Assembly (NCBI GenBank): GCA_963819695.1
Contig: CAWFXD010000002.1
Coordinates: 248,001-312,000 of the forward strand
Source: DASZIT01 sp963819695
Lineage (GTDB): Bacteria > Actinomycetota > Acidimicrobiia > Acidimicrobiales > RAAP-2
Direction of reading: 5' to 3'
Length of the DNA stretch: 64,000 bases
Made by a program: the position numbers and the translations under genes. Under the pieces are notes generated by a model. It saw only the letters and a list, made by a program, of their open reading frames with translations. It had not been told where the DNA came from and did not search any database. Below are positions 1 through 8,022 of the stretch, one piece after another. How positions within the stretch are numbered: position 1 is the stretch's first letter; the number at the start of each line of letters is the position of its first letter.

Positions 1-41
1 AGCGGATGGCAGGCGACCAGTTCGGCGATCTGGGCGGTCAT
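1..41 (-). CDS. Start of a gene following the hydrogenase beta subunit (partial)
   Basis: Only the first 13 codons are present (MTAQIAELVACHP) before the left edge. The ATG at 41 overlaps the TGA of the upstream hydrogenase subunit gene in an ATGA junction, so the two are translationally coupled in one operon. In group 3b hydrogenase operons of actinobacteria a cyclic-nucleotide-binding-domain protein often occupies this place, and the visible start would suit such a domain. The identification is inference from context; 13 residues cannot prove it. Confidence 0.45.
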   Translation of the reverse strand, partial: MTAQIAELVACHP

Positions 42-1193
42 GGAGCCAGGCCCGTTGACCTGGGCGAGGTCCGAACGATGCCATCGCTGTCCCGGATCGC
101 CGCGGCTTCCTCGGTCAGGTCGATGCCGACCGGGCACCAGGCAATACATCGCCCGCAACCGACACAGCCGGAGGTGTCGAACTGGTCCCACCACGTCGAC
201 AGCTTGTGGGTCAGCCATTGGCGGTAACGAGACGAGGTGGAGGACCGCACCGGTCCACCGTGGATGTAGGAGTGGTCGAGATCGAAGCACGATGCCCATG
301 TTCGTTGGCGAAGGACATCGCCGGTCAGGTCGGTGGTGTCGGACACGTCGCTGCAGAAGCAGGTCGGGCAGACCAGTGTGCAGTTCCCACAGGCGAGGCA
401 GCGGTCGGCCACCTGTGCCCATCGAGGGTGCTCGAGGTTGCGGGCCAGCAGGTCGGCCAATCCGTCGGTATCGAGCCGGCGGTCGATGGCCCCGCGGGCT
501 GAAGCCAGGACCCGTTCGCGGGTCGAGAAATCGGCAGTGGTCGGGTCAGACCGCGGGTACGCCGGCGAGCACCTCTGCGCCGCGATCAGTGCCGACCCGG
601 ACCACGAAGCGGTGACCGTCGTCGTCGTCGAGCTCGGTCAACGCCAGGTCGAAGCCGGAATCGACCCCGGGTCCCGTGCCCATCGATGTGCAGAAACAGG
701 TGGCGGCCGGGGAACCGCATTCAGCCGCGATGACGAAGGCGCCGACACGCCGGGCGGCGTAACGAGGGTCGGAGACGGCTCCCTCGAGCAGCACCCGGTC
801 CAGCACGTCCAGGGCGGCGAGCTCACATGGTCGGGCGCCTACGACCGCCAGCGGTGGCATCTCGAGGTCGGGCTCGGTCATCGTGACGCGCCCGCCGTCG
901 GCAGTGGAACGCCACAGTTCCTGGGACGGGGGGAAGAACTCGGCCTTCCAGGACCCGGGTCCGACGGCCCAGCCGAAGACGGATTCGTCATCGCCCTGCT
1001 CGAGACGGTATTCGCCCGGAGCCTGAACGTCATGGGTGCCGACGGGCAGATCGGACACCTTGCGCACTGGCCCGGGAACGACCGCCCCATCCCGAACCAC
1101 CGGGCCTCTGGTGTCGTATCCGAGTTCGACCAGGGTCGTGAGCAGCGCATCAAGGCCTCCCGCACTGATGACCACGGAATCGCCGACGTCCAT
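38..1193 (-). CDS. NiFe hydrogenase (group 3b-type) beta subunit, two [4Fe-4S] clusters; frameshifted
   Basis: Electron-transfer subunit related to HyhB / sulfhydrogenase beta and AsrA, which passes electrons between the hydrogenase core and the NAD(P)-binding subunit. About 384 residues once corrected. The N-terminal half contains the family block around VVGARPCELAALD and TCFCTSMGTGP. The C-terminal half has two ferredoxin motifs, CLACGNCTLVCPTCFC and CVGCGRCIAWCPVG. The reading frame breaks near 548: removing one base joins both halves with no loss of similarity. The ATG at 1193 lies 7 nt downstream of a -10 element (TAGCCT, 1205-1200) with a DosR-like box above it, so the mRNA is probably leaderless. 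The next gene overlaps by 4 bp. In M. smegmatis the equivalent Hyh hydrogenase is controlled by DosR. Family is secure; the exact subgroup is inferred because the large subunit lies outside the window. Confidence 0.85.
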
Positions 1194-1199
1194 CCTGGC

Positions 1200-1242
1200 A
1201 GGCTAGGTCGGGATTGCGGGTTGTGGAAGGGCCAGAAGTCAC
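1200..1242 (-). promoter_or_regulatory. DosR-like box plus -10, hydrogenase operon promoter
   Basis: Minus-strand box GTGACTTCTGGCCCT (1242-1228) is followed 23 nt after its end by TAGCCT (1205-1200). The predicted transcript start coincides with the ATG at 1193. Twelve of 15 positions match the best site in the window (35812). The regulator type is inferred by resemblance to the actinobacterial DosR/DevR palindrome. Confidence 0.65.
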
Positions 1243-1512
1243 TCCCAGAAGTCGGCTGCCCGCCGGCGGCGGCCGCCCCCGTCCCCGCACGCCCCTCCGG
1301 CCGTCGCCGGCAACGCAGACGAGACAAGCTGCGTGTGGAATGGAGCGGACAACCGGCGCGTCAGCGCCAGCCGGAACGTCGGCCTCGCTCCGTATTCAGC
1401 CGGCGGGACCGCCGACGAATTGGTCGGTCGGCCAGATGGGATTCCCGTGCAGTCGTCACCATTCCGGGACCCTTCGACGAGATTGGGCATAGCCCCCGGC
1501 CTGCCGGGTTTT

Positions 1513-1555
1513 GGGACCTTTGGCACTGTAGGACGCCGCGATCTGACCCGACAAT
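1513..1555 (+). promoter_or_regulatory. DosR-like box plus GACAAT -10
   Basis: Box GGGACCTTTGGCACT (1513-1527), then GACAAT at 1550-1555, 23 nt after the box end. The predicted start is near 1562, giving a short leader of about 26 nt to the gene at 1588 that contains a strong ribosome site. Confidence 0.75.
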
Positions 1556-1587
1556 GACCATGGAGAAGGGTGCCGAAGGAGGAGACG

Positions 1588-2040
1588 ATGTGGTCGCGGT
1601 TGGATAGATCGAGGCATGGCCACCTCAGTATTGAGGGCCGGCGGCTGGTCAGGGAGTGCGAGAGTTTCCTGACCGGCGAGTATCCATCGTTTCTCCAAAC
1701 TCGAGGGCTCCCGGTCCCGGAATGGGCATGGCTGAGCTTGCTGGCACATGCGCCTGCCGACGTGCTGGTGGCCGTAGCCGCCGGAGGGCCCGCGAGGCGA
1801 TACCGCGACAACCTCAACGTTCTTTGGCGGGGAGCGGTGGCACTCTTGGCACAAGAACTGGTCATCGTCGCTGAACGGACGGGCTGCAGCGTCGAGGAGC
1901 TCCAGCGGGATGTCCTCCTCCGTCTGGAGCTCGGATGGGATCGATCGTCGTCCGGCGCCCCGGGAACTGGCCCGAGCCGGGTCGTCCAAGAGGTTCGCCA
2001 GGCGCTCAGTCGATATCGAGGAAGCCCCCATCCTCGGTGA
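1588..2040 (+). CDS. Hypothetical protein, 150 aa, under a DosR-like promoter
   Basis: I do not recognise this protein. The start is ATG 1588 because AAGGAGGAG (1575-1583) precedes it at ideal distance; a GTG 18 nt upstream lies before that site and is rejected. The product is soluble, with a basic N-terminus, a predicted helical middle (residues about 45-75, rich in Ala, Leu and Trp) and an Arg-rich tail. No signal peptide, membrane segment or cysteine cluster is visible; one Cys lies near residue 24 and another near residue 108. It stands alone between the hydrogenase operon and a convergent ABC transporter. Its promoter carries the regulon box, so a role in the same hypoxia/redox response is inferred from regulation only. 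Confidence 0.7.
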   Translation: MWSRLDRSRHGHLSIEGRRLVRECESFLTGEYPSFLQTRGLPVPEWAWLSLLAHAPADVLVAVAAGGPARRYRDNLNVLWRGAVALLAQELVIVAERTGCSVEELQRDVLLRLELGWDRSSSGAPGTGPSRVVQEVRQALSRYRGSPHPR

Positions 2041-2130
2041 CCGTCGAAGACACCGTTCGGCCTGACTGGACCCCGGCTACGGGTAACAGAGAAGCGGTGT
2101 TCCGGGGCAAAGAGCGATTTCCAGTGGTAT

Positions 2131-2838
2131 CTAGACCGGGACAGATGAGGCCCGTGCCTCCTGTTCGCCGACGATGGTGCCGTCACGCATTTCGATGACG
2201 CGGCCGGCGTGTGCGGCCACATCGGGCGCATGCGTAACGATCACGATGGTCATTCCGGTTCGACCAAGCCGCTCGAGCAGATCCAAGAAGCGTGCCGTGG
2301 ACGCCGAATCGAGGCTGCCGGTGGGCTCATCGGCCAGCAGGATCCTCGGCTCGTTGGCGAGCGCCCGCGCGATTGCCACCCGCTGACGCTCACCGCCGGA
2401 GAGTTCTGTCGGGAGGCGGTGCTCACAGTGGCTGAGGTCGACATCGGCCAGCAGCTCTCGGGCTCGAGCGTTCCGCCGCCGCGCGGTCATATGGGTACCG
2501 AACATCGGCATTTCGACGTTGGCCAGGGCAGACAGTTGGGGGAGGAGGTTGTGGAACTGAAAGACAAGGCCGACCTCCTTCCGGCGGTGCCCGCTCAGGT
2601 CGCGCAGATGGGCCAGGTCATGTCCAGCCACCGTCACTGAGCCCGAAGTGGGGGAGTCGATGGCGGCCAGCAGATGCAACAAGGTCGATTTCCCACAACC
2701 TGACGGGCCGGTGATGGCCACGGTCTCCCCGTAGGCAACGGAGAGATCGATGCCGGCTAGGGCAGTGACCTGGCCGGGAAAGACGCGGGTCACTCCGCGC
2801 ATCTCGACCGCGATCTGGCTGCCAGCGGGACTACTCAT
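2131..2838 (-). CDS. ABC transporter ATP-binding protein, MacB/LolD type
   Basis: This 235-aa ATPase powers the FtsX-like permease encoded just upstream. Visible motifs are Walker A GPSGCGKST (about residue 41), Q-loop FQFHNLLPQL, signature LSGGERQRVAIARAL, Walker B ILLADEPTGSLD and the H-loop in IVIVTHAPD. The length is normal for the LolD/MacB/FtsE class, which works in mechanotransmission or extrusion of lipoproteins, peptides or antibiotics rather than classic import. The ATG overlaps the permease stop by 8 bp (ATGAGTAG), so the two are coupled. The substrate cannot be told from sequence. The family call is secure. Confidence 0.93.
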   Translation of the reverse strand: MSSPAGSQIAVEMRGVTRVFPGQVTALAGIDLSVAYGETVAITGPSGCGKSTLLHLLAAIDSPTSGSVTVAGHDLAHLRDLSGHRRKEVGLVFQFHNLLPQLSALANVEMPMFGTHMTARRRNARARELLADVDLSHCEHRLPTELSGGERQRVAIARALANEPRILLADEPTGSLDSASTARFLDLLERLGRTGMTIVIVTHAPDVAAHAGRVIEMRDGTIVGEQEARASSVPV

Positions 2839-3950
2839 AGCTGAGTGCCTTCAGCGGTGACAGGAGCGCGGCCCGGATCGTTGGGTACAGCGCACCGACC
2901 AGTGTCATGACGAGGGCGGTGAACAGTGCTCTCCAAAATGCGCCTTCGGTGAAATTGGGATGGAGGACCCCTTTGAGCGCCGGGAGCCTGGCCAGGATGG
3001 CACGAACGACGAAGGAGAATGCCACGCCGATGGCGGCACCCAGCACCGCCAGCAGCACGCTCTCGCCGAGCAGGAGGCTGACCGTCCGGCGGCGAGTCCA
3101 TCCGATGGCCCGCAGCAGCCCGAACTCCCGAGTCCGTTCGAACAGGGACAGGAGCATGGTGTTGCCCACGATGACGGCACCGATGAGGATGGCGAGCACC
3201 GTGCTGCCGTTGACCGCCGCCTGGAGGTACACCAGATTGCGATCAGCCCGGCCGAACTGGCTGGCGGTCCGGATCGTCGTCAGCTGCGGTTGGTCGTAGT
3301 CGACGCGAGCGGCGACCGCGTGCCGCGGAAGCACCGGGGGTCACCTTGACGAAGGCCATGGTGACGATCCCCGGGACCCGGTTGTACCCCTGAACCGCGG
3401 GGAGCGGGAACATCGCCGCCGCATCTCCAAAGGAATTCCCGGTGGAATAGGTGCCCACCACGGTGTTCGTTGTGCCGTTGGCCTTGAATCGGTCCCCGAC
3501 ACGGAGGCCCAGGTTGCTCGCCGCCCTCCAGCCCAGCATGACCTGGTTGGTCGCCGTCGGTGAGTAAGGTTGTCCGTCGACGACGGTGACGCCGAATGCG
3601 GCGAGATCGCCGGGATCGATACCGATCTCGATGAAGACTGGGTTGTCGGCATTGATATGTTCCGTCTCGACGAGCACACCGACCGCGTTAGCCACGCCCG
3701 GGGTCTGGCTGAGGCGAACCAGTTCCTGGCGGTCGATGGTGCTGCTCAACAGGTCTGAAGTGCCCTTCTGGGCCACGGTGAAATCAGCTTTGCCCACCGA
3801 CATGATGGCCGCCGCCGATTGCTCGAGACCGCTGCTGGTGACGTCCAGGGTTACGACCGCCATCACGGCGATGGCGACGGCGAATGCCAACCCGAGGGAC
3901 CGAGCCTTCTTTCTCCACAAGTTGCGGAGGATGAGATCGAAGAAGGTCAC
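2831..3950 (-). CDS. ABC transporter permease, FtsX/MacB type; frameshifted
   Basis: Membrane partner of the ATPase downstream, about 372 residues after correction. It has an N-terminal transmembrane helix (LGLAFAVAIAVMAVVTL), a large extracytoplasmic MacB-PCD-like domain, and three C-terminal helices with the FtsX signature region LFERTREFGLLRAIGWTRRR. The frame is interrupted near 3321: dropping one base (probably the A in GCGGCACGCGG) reconnects the halves, and total length modulo 3 agrees with a single +1 indel. I chose the GTG at 3950 (product MTFFDLILRNLW...) because that is where family similarity begins; an upstream start at 3998 is possible. The usual periplasmic adaptor of MacB systems is absent. 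Confidence 0.82.
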
Positions 3951-4269
3951 CTCATCGCACCCCGGGGCTCGGCGCGCCGCGATGCTCGCGGCAACCATGG
4001 TTGCCTTCGCGCCGGGAGAAGTTCACAAGAGAGACCACACCTCATTCTCGCCTGGGCGGAATCCAGGTTCTAGGGTCTTTCGACCCCTCCCGGAGATGGA
4101 TGTGGATTTGGGTTGCGTTTGGATAGGCGCGGCAGGAACCAGACGTGGCCCTCCGACAGCCGAATACCGGGTGGGGGTGCGTCACCAACGCTGAGCTGTC
4201 GGCTCGGGACCTTCGGCCCTATGGCCAGTCGCCTTCCTCGCCGTACGGTCATACCAGGAGGTGGTCGAG
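3951..4269. other. Divergent intergenic region, permease / small gene
   Basis: About 320 bp between the leftward permease and the rightward 76-aa gene. A perfect-looking box (4206-4220) faces right. Being palindromic it could also act leftward, but the hexamer at the matching leftward distance (GACGCA) is weak. No other feature is apparent. Confidence 0.5.
4206..4249 (+). promoter_or_regulatory. DosR-like box plus TACGGT -10
   Basis: Box GGGACCTTCGGCCCT (4206-4220), with TACGGT at 4244-4249. Spacing is 24 nt, one more than the other sites. The predicted start, about 4256, falls right at the AGGAG ribosome site of the gene beginning at 4270. Confidence 0.72.
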
Positions 4270-4500
4270 GTGGATCTTGAAATCGCATTGGCGGGGTCCG
4301 TGTGGGATTGGACGAGGCAGCAGTGTCCTGACGACCGGTTGGTTGCAGACAGGGCGGTGGTATTGGCCTTGGACAGCTATGCCAGCGGCGCCTCGGTGGC
4401 CGAGGCTTGTGAACAGGTCCGTTCTTATGTTTCCAGTTGGGTTCACCACCCATCGCACGGGGAGCCGCGGCAGCGTGGCCAGCTTCCGGTGGCGTCGTGA
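4270..4500 (+). CDS. Small hypothetical protein, 76 aa, under a DosR-like promoter
   Basis: Not recognised. The GTG at 4270 is chosen because AGGAG (4256-4260) lies 9 nt before it. The product is a compact, mainly helical cytosolic protein: a Trp-rich start (GSVWDWTRQQCPDD), a central amphipathic stretch (ADRAVVLALDSYASGASVAEACEQVRSYV), then a polar His/Arg-rich tail. Two cysteines occur, and no signal peptide or membrane helix. Its size and solitary placement behind a near-perfect regulon box resemble small dormancy-regulon proteins of unknown function. Function is unassigned. Confidence 0.68.
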   Translation: MDLEIALAGSVWDWTRQQCPDDRLVADRAVVLALDSYASGASVAEACEQVRSYVSSWVHHPSHGEPRQRGQLPVAS

Positions 4501-4764
4501 ATCTCGACCCGTCGGCCGAACCCGGTTCGTTCGACCGAAGTATGGCAAAGGGGAGGTCGGCAACCGCGGTCCGCTCCCAATCACTCATGAAACGAATTGA
4601 TGACCTCGAGCACCGGGAGGTCAGGGAACTCGCAGAGGGGTAGGCCAGGGCGAATTCCCGGGATTGCTCACTCCGTTAGTCGGCTGCTCGGCCGGTGAGA
4701 CGCCGGACCGTTCGATACCGGGACGGGAGTTGCTCCATGCGCCAGTTGACCGGAACCGCGAACT

Positions 4765-5730
4765 TTACTTCGGGCCTCTCACGACCAGCACCGGACAGTG
4801 GGCGTGTGTCACACAGTGCTCGCTCACCGACCCCAACAACATTCCGGAAAATCCGCCGTGACCGCGGCGGCCGACCACCAGCAAGTCGGCCCCATGGGAG
4901 GAGTTGACCAGCAGGGGTGCTGGTCGGCCCTCGGCGACGATTGGCTGGACGGAAACGTTGGGGTGTGTGCGCCGTACGGGCTCGAGAAGCTCGTTCAGCT
5001 GCTTCTCACTGGCGTGCTCCGGGGCCAAGCTGTTGGGAATCGGGGACCATCGGTAGCCGTAGGGCCAGTGCCAGGTCATCAGGACATCGAGCACCGCACC
5101 GGTGAGCTGCGCCTGGTAGGCGGCCCATTCCAGGGCGGCCCACGACGAGGATGAACCGTCGACACCAACGACGATCCGGTGGGTGGCTGGTGGTCTCGTG
5201 CCCGTCTCTTCTTGTGGCTTAGGGATTTCGTCGGGAGTGGGTCCGGATGGATTGCCGATTCCTGTCGTATTGGTCCCCGCGCCGGTTCCGTGCCGGCCGA
5301 CGACGAGCACTGGGCATTCCGCTCGGTGCACGCAATTGCGGCCGACCGAACCGAGCAAGAGGCCTGTGAAACCACCCCGACCTCGCGATCCCACGACCAG
5401 GAGATCGGCTCCGGCGCTCTCCTCCAGCAGTACCGCTTCCGGCGAGCCAGCGTAGGTTCTGCTCGATATCACGACTTCGGGTGCAACGGTCTTCGCCCGC
5501 ACGGTGGCGTCGTCGATGTCCTTGTCCATGACCCGGTCGACCTCGCTCGGGTTAAGGAAGACATAGTCTCGGCCGAACGCCGTGACAATCTCCAGGGCGT
5601 CGCCCGTCCGCTGTGCCTGGGTCGCTGCCCACTCCAGGGCCACCATCGCGTTCGCGGAACCGTCGACGCCAGCCACGATCCGCCTCGTGCGGGTACGGAG
5701 TGTTTTTTCAGCGTCTGCTCTCGTCGCCAT
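4765..5730 (-). CDS. Universal stress protein, tandem USP domains
   Basis: A 321-aa cytosolic protein made of two UspA domains, roughly residues 15-145 and 185-320. Both carry the ATP-binding pattern: GVDGS near each domain start and G-2x-G-9x-G(S/N) near each end (GSRGRGGFTGLLLGSVGRN; GRRGHGGFSGMLLGSVSEH). Tandem ATP-binding USPs of this kind are typical DosR-regulon members in mycobacteria (Rv2623-like) and are linked to growth arrest under hypoxia. The start ATG 5730 is supported by AGGAGG 5-10 nt upstream. No regulon box sits at the correct distance directly upstream, so it may be read from the promoter at 6224-6266 through the permease remnant. Confidence 0.95.
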   Translation of the reverse strand: MATRADAEKTLRTRTRRIVAGVDGSANAMVALEWAATQAQRTGDALEIVTAFGRDYVFLNPSEVDRVMDKDIDDATVRAKTVAPEVVISSRTYAGSPEAVLLEESAGADLLVVGSRGRGGFTGLLLGSVGRNCVHRAECPVLVVGRHGTGAGTNTTGIGNPSGPTPDEIPKPQEETGTRPPATHRIVVGVDGSSSSWAALEWAAYQAQLTGAVLDVLMTWHWPYGYRWSPIPNSLAPEHASEKQLNELLEPVRRTHPNVSVQPIVAEGRPAPLLVNSSHGADLLVVGRRGHGGFSGMLLGSVSEHCVTHAHCPVLVVRGPK

Positions 5731-5813
5731 GGTTTCCTCCTATCCTCCTGGGTCCCTTGCCGCCGGTTCCTGCGCCATTCGAACCCTCACCGATCCGGGC
5801 TGATCCATTCGGC

Positions 5814-6170
5814 CTACCCGCCGACCAGATAGCCGGCGAAGTCTCCGAACTCATGATGGGAGTAGGTGTACAGCCCACCCTCCCTGTTGGGCACCTGTTG
5901 GTCAGCTGGCCGATCAGCATGGCCAGGAGCATGGCGTCGACTGCGATGACGCTGACCATCACGATGCCCATCGTCCCGGCGCCCGGCATCACCGTGGGCA
6001 TGGTGAAAGCGCCGCTCCAACGATGCTGCCGATCACCAGACCCGTGGCAAACCTCAGACCAAAGCACGACACTTCCCTTTGTTCCGGCCAGAGAGCTGGC
6101 GACCGGCGGTTGCCGGCCGGGCTAGCGCCGCGAGCCCCTTGGCAGCCAACCGATCGCCGATGAGGGACAT
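5814..6170 (-). pseudogene. Remnant of an APC-family amino-acid permease (N-terminal fragment)
   Basis: Reading the minus strand from ATG 6170 (ribosome site AAAGGAG) through three frame changes gives an APC permease N-terminus: MSLIGDRLAAKG..., then FATGLVIGSIVGA, then TMPTVMPGAGTMGIV with a hydrophobic helix and LIGQLTN, then NREGGLYTYSHHEFGDFAGY. The last block is the family hallmark around TM3. Frames change near 6070, 6003 and 5890, and the coding signal stops after GYLVGG, so only about 115 of about 450 codons remain. Unlike the single-indel genes elsewhere, this is both multiply shifted and truncated and is a genuine remnant. A DosR-like promoter still lies upstream. Confidence 0.75.
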
Positions 6171-6223
6171 CGGGACTCCTTTCGGTCAGAACCAGCTCGA
6201 CCCGGACACGCGTTCTCAGTTCC

Positions 6224-6266
6224 AAGGTAGGGAAGGAGAGGGAGAAGAAATAGGGGAAAAGGTCCC
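6224..6266 (-). promoter_or_regulatory. DosR-like box plus TACCTT -10
   Basis: Minus-strand box GGGACCTTTTCCCCT (6266-6252), with TACCTT at 6229-6224, 23 nt after the box end. Predicted start is about 6217, giving a 47-nt leader to the ATG at 6170 of the broken permease. It may also supply the USP gene further downstream. Confidence 0.6.
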
Positions 6267-6486
6267 AATCGCCGCGGGAGCTACATCGCTCGCCGGACGA
6301 GTGACCCAAGCAGCCGCTAGGCACCGGGAAGGCAGCCATAACGTGGCCGATTCATGCTGTCTATCTGCGTTGGACCAGGAGCGCGCACCAATCGGCAGAA
6401 CGTGCTATTTGCTCTCCTCCTGTACCAGCCTCCGGGCTGGAGGCGATCGAACCGCCGGTGACTTGCCAGCCCAGGGAGGTCAAAAA

Positions 6487-6529
6487 GAGGCCATTGGCCC
6501 TACTGGTCGTCGCGGGAGAGTACGACAAT
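6487..6529 (+). promoter_or_regulatory. DosR-like box plus GACAAT -10
   Basis: Box GAGGCCATTGGCCCT (6487-6501) and GACAAT (6524-6529), 23 nt after the box end. The left half-site is degenerate but the right half, the spacing and the extended -10 (CGACAATG) are identical to sites at 1513, 7127 and 10123. Leader to the gene at 6604 is about 70 nt. Confidence 0.65.
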
Positions 6530-6603
6530 GCAGGTTGCAGGCATTTTTCTTCGATCTCAAGCGCGATTAGCCGTGCGCCACCAGTCGGAAAGAAGGAGGG
6601 ACC

Positions 6604-7113
6604 ATGACCGAAACCAGCCGATCTCAATCAGTGCCCTTTGGCCTGAGCGTTTTCGAGGAGAAGCTCCACAGCCATCTGATCGACCATATGTCTTCGGAGA
6701 CCGGGCTCGTCGCCTCCTACCGGGAACTTGCCGAGGCGCCCGGAACCCCCGACGCGGCGCGCTACATACTGCGTCTCGTGGTTGAGGACGAGCAACGCCA
6801 CCACCGCATCATTGGCGAGATCGCCACCGCCATCGGCGAAGGAATCGCCTGGAGAAATGACGCCGACAGCGTACCCAACATGCCTCAGGGCAAGCCCCTC
6901 CCCAGCCTCGAGGAGGTAACCAAAAAGTTCCTGGCCGCCGAACGAGCCGATCGGAAACAGCTGCGTACCCTGCGTAAGGAGTTGCGGCCATTCCGTGACA
7001 CGACGATGTGGTCACTGCTGGTGGAGGTCATGGAGCTCGACACGGCCAAGCACATACGCCTTCTCACCTTCATCCGCGATCACCTGACCCGTGGTCGGGT
7101 TGAGATCGCATAG
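6604..7113 (+). CDS. Ferritin-like diiron-type protein, 169 aa
   Basis: All-helical soluble protein. Candidate metal-ligand motifs are E-x-x-x-H type: EDEQRHHRIIGE (about residues 61-72) and ELDTAKHIRLL (about 147-157), with earlier acidic residues in the first helix (FEEKLHSHLIDHM). This arrangement of two ExxH-bearing helices resembles the ferritin-like / rubrerythrin-related superfamily, which handles iron or peroxide. The ATG 6604 has an excellent site (AAGAAGGAGG) upstream. It is monocistronic, flanked by regulon boxes on both sides. Iron or oxygen chemistry is inferred from the fold motif; a non-catalytic helical-bundle protein is the alternative. Confidence 0.72.
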   Translation: MTETSRSQSVPFGLSVFEEKLHSHLIDHMSSETGLVASYRELAEAPGTPDAARYILRLVVEDEQRHHRIIGEIATAIGEGIAWRNDADSVPNMPQGKPLPSLEEVTKKFLAAERADRKQLRTLRKELRPFRDTTMWSLLVEVMELDTAKHIRLLTFIRDHLTRGRVEIA

Positions 7114-7126
7114 CGGCATTGTCAAA

Positions 7127-7169
7127 GGGTCAAATGACCCTAGTGGTCTTCGAGTCCAATGACGACAAT
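7127..7169 (+). promoter_or_regulatory. DosR-like palindrome plus GACAAT -10
   Basis: AGGGTCAAATGACCCT (7126-7141) is a perfect 7-2-7 palindrome. GACAAT lies at 7164-7169, 23 nt after the box end. Predicted start near 7176 leaves about 31 nt of leader with AGGAG before the ATG at 7207. Confidence 0.72.
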
Positions 7170-7206
7170 GAACCTCGAAAGCCTTTTCGACAATAGGAGA
7201 AAAATT

Positions 7207-7812
7207 ATGCGACGCAATGTGTTTGACGTCTTGGCCAGTGCGGGAGGGGCGGTCCTGGTGATCGTGCTCCTGGTGGCCGGTTCACTGGCGATGTGGGGCT
7301 ACAGCTTCGCCAACTCGAATGTCCACAACCAGTTGGCTCAGCAGCAGATCGTCTTCCCGCCGGCGGCGGCGTTCGCCAACGCCAAGCCGGGAACGGAGAT
7401 CACCCCGAGCATGATTCCTACGGTGTCCCAATACGCCGGCCAAAAGCTGACGACGGGTGCGCAGGCCGAGGTCTACGCCAACGACTTCATTGCCGTGCAC
7501 CTGAGCCAGATGCCGTACGGCGGGGTGTACTCCGCGGTGAGCGCGGCGTCGAGGGCCAACCCGAACGACGCGGCACTCAAAGCTGAGGTCACGACTTCGT
7601 TCCAGGGCACGACCCTGCGTGGCCTGCTGCTCGAGGCTTATGGCTTCTCGGAGTTCGCGCTGATCGCCTTCTGGGCCGGCATCGCAGCTTTCGCCCTTGC
7701 CGGGATCATGGCCCTTCTGGTCGGACTCGGTCTGTGGCACTCCCGTAAGGTTCCCGAGAGCGCAGAGATTGCGGTCCATCGGGCTACCGAGCGGACGCCA
7801 GAACCCGTGTAG
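7207..7812 (+). CDS. Membrane protein of unknown function, 201 aa, under a DosR-like promoter
   Basis: Two transmembrane helices enclose an extracytoplasmic domain. TM1 is at about residues 14-34 (GGAVLVIVLLVAGSLAMWGY); TM2 lies near residues 155-180. Between them is a domain of about 120 residues without cysteines, and a short cytosolic tail follows. The ATG 7207 is chosen over 7159 because the predicted transcript begins near 7176 and AGGAG lies just before 7207. I do not recognise a family. A strong hairpin follows (7837-7869), so it is monocistronic. Its box links it to the hypoxia/redox set; function is unassigned. Confidence 0.75.
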   Translation: MRRNVFDVLASAGGAVLVIVLLVAGSLAMWGYSFANSNVHNQLAQQQIVFPPAAAFANAKPGTEITPSMIPTVSQYAGQKLTTGAQAEVYANDFIAVHLSQMPYGGVYSAVSAASRANPNDAALKAEVTTSFQGTTLRGLLLEAYGFSEFALIAFWAGIAAFALAGIMALLVGLGLWHSRKVPESAEIAVHRATERTPEPV

Positions 7813-7836
7813 TCAACTGCCTAACCCAGTTGTTCT

Positions 7837-7869
7837 CCTCCGCCCGGTCCCTCTCGGACCGGGCGGAGG
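7837..7869 (+). terminator. Strong GC hairpin, probable terminator
   Basis: CCTCCGCCCGGTCC (7837-7850) and GGACCGGGCGGAGG (7856-7869) form a perfect 14-bp stem with a 5-nt loop, 24 nt after the membrane-protein stop. There is no T-tract, as is common for actinobacterial hairpin terminators. It isolates the next promoter (7902). Confidence 0.65.
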
Positions 7870-7901
7870 CGCGCGACCACGCAAGTCGCGTTGCCGGAGT
7901 G

Positions 7902-7944
7902 AGGACTTTCGGCCCTACGCCTACCGCCGGGGTCGCCTTACGGT
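7902..7944 (+). promoter_or_regulatory. DosR-like box plus TACGGT -10
   Basis: Box AGGACTTTCGGCCCT (7902-7916), TACGGT at 7939-7944, 23 nt after the box end. Predicted start about 7951, a 72-nt leader before the aldehyde dehydrogenase ATG at 8023. Confidence 0.72.
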
Positions 7945-8022
7945 TGAAGGAGATTGGAACGGGATCGGATAGATCGATCCCACCAACTTTCGTCGAGCGC
8001 AGCCATGCATGAGGAGGCAGTC

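Larger units (their letters stand above)
1194..1587. other. Divergent intergenic region with two back-to-back boxes
   Basis: This 394-bp gap separates the leftward hydrogenase operon from a rightward small gene. It contains one DosR-like promoter facing each way (1200-1242 and 1513-1555). I see no convincing gene in between; open frames here lack ribosome sites and family resemblance. Confidence 0.6.
6171..6603. other. Divergent intergenic region with two DosR-like promoters
   Basis: A 433-bp stretch without a credible gene. It holds one promoter facing left (6224-6266) toward the permease remnant and one facing right (6487-6529) toward the ferritin-like gene. The rest shows no recognisable feature. 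Confidence 0.55.

Noticed and set aside
4542..4643. Possible 33-codon gene (MAKGRSATAVRSQ...)
   Set aside because: No ribosome site and too short to judge; composition is not distinctive.
4650..4665. GAATTCCCGGG stretch resembling a cloning polylinker
   Set aside because: Only adjacent EcoRI/SmaI-type hexamers by chance in GC-rich DNA; no vector sequence around it.
5749..5763. Box-like GCGGCAAGGGACCCA before the tandem USP gene
   Set aside because: A -10 at the regulon spacing would fall inside the coding sequence (5726), so it cannot drive this gene.
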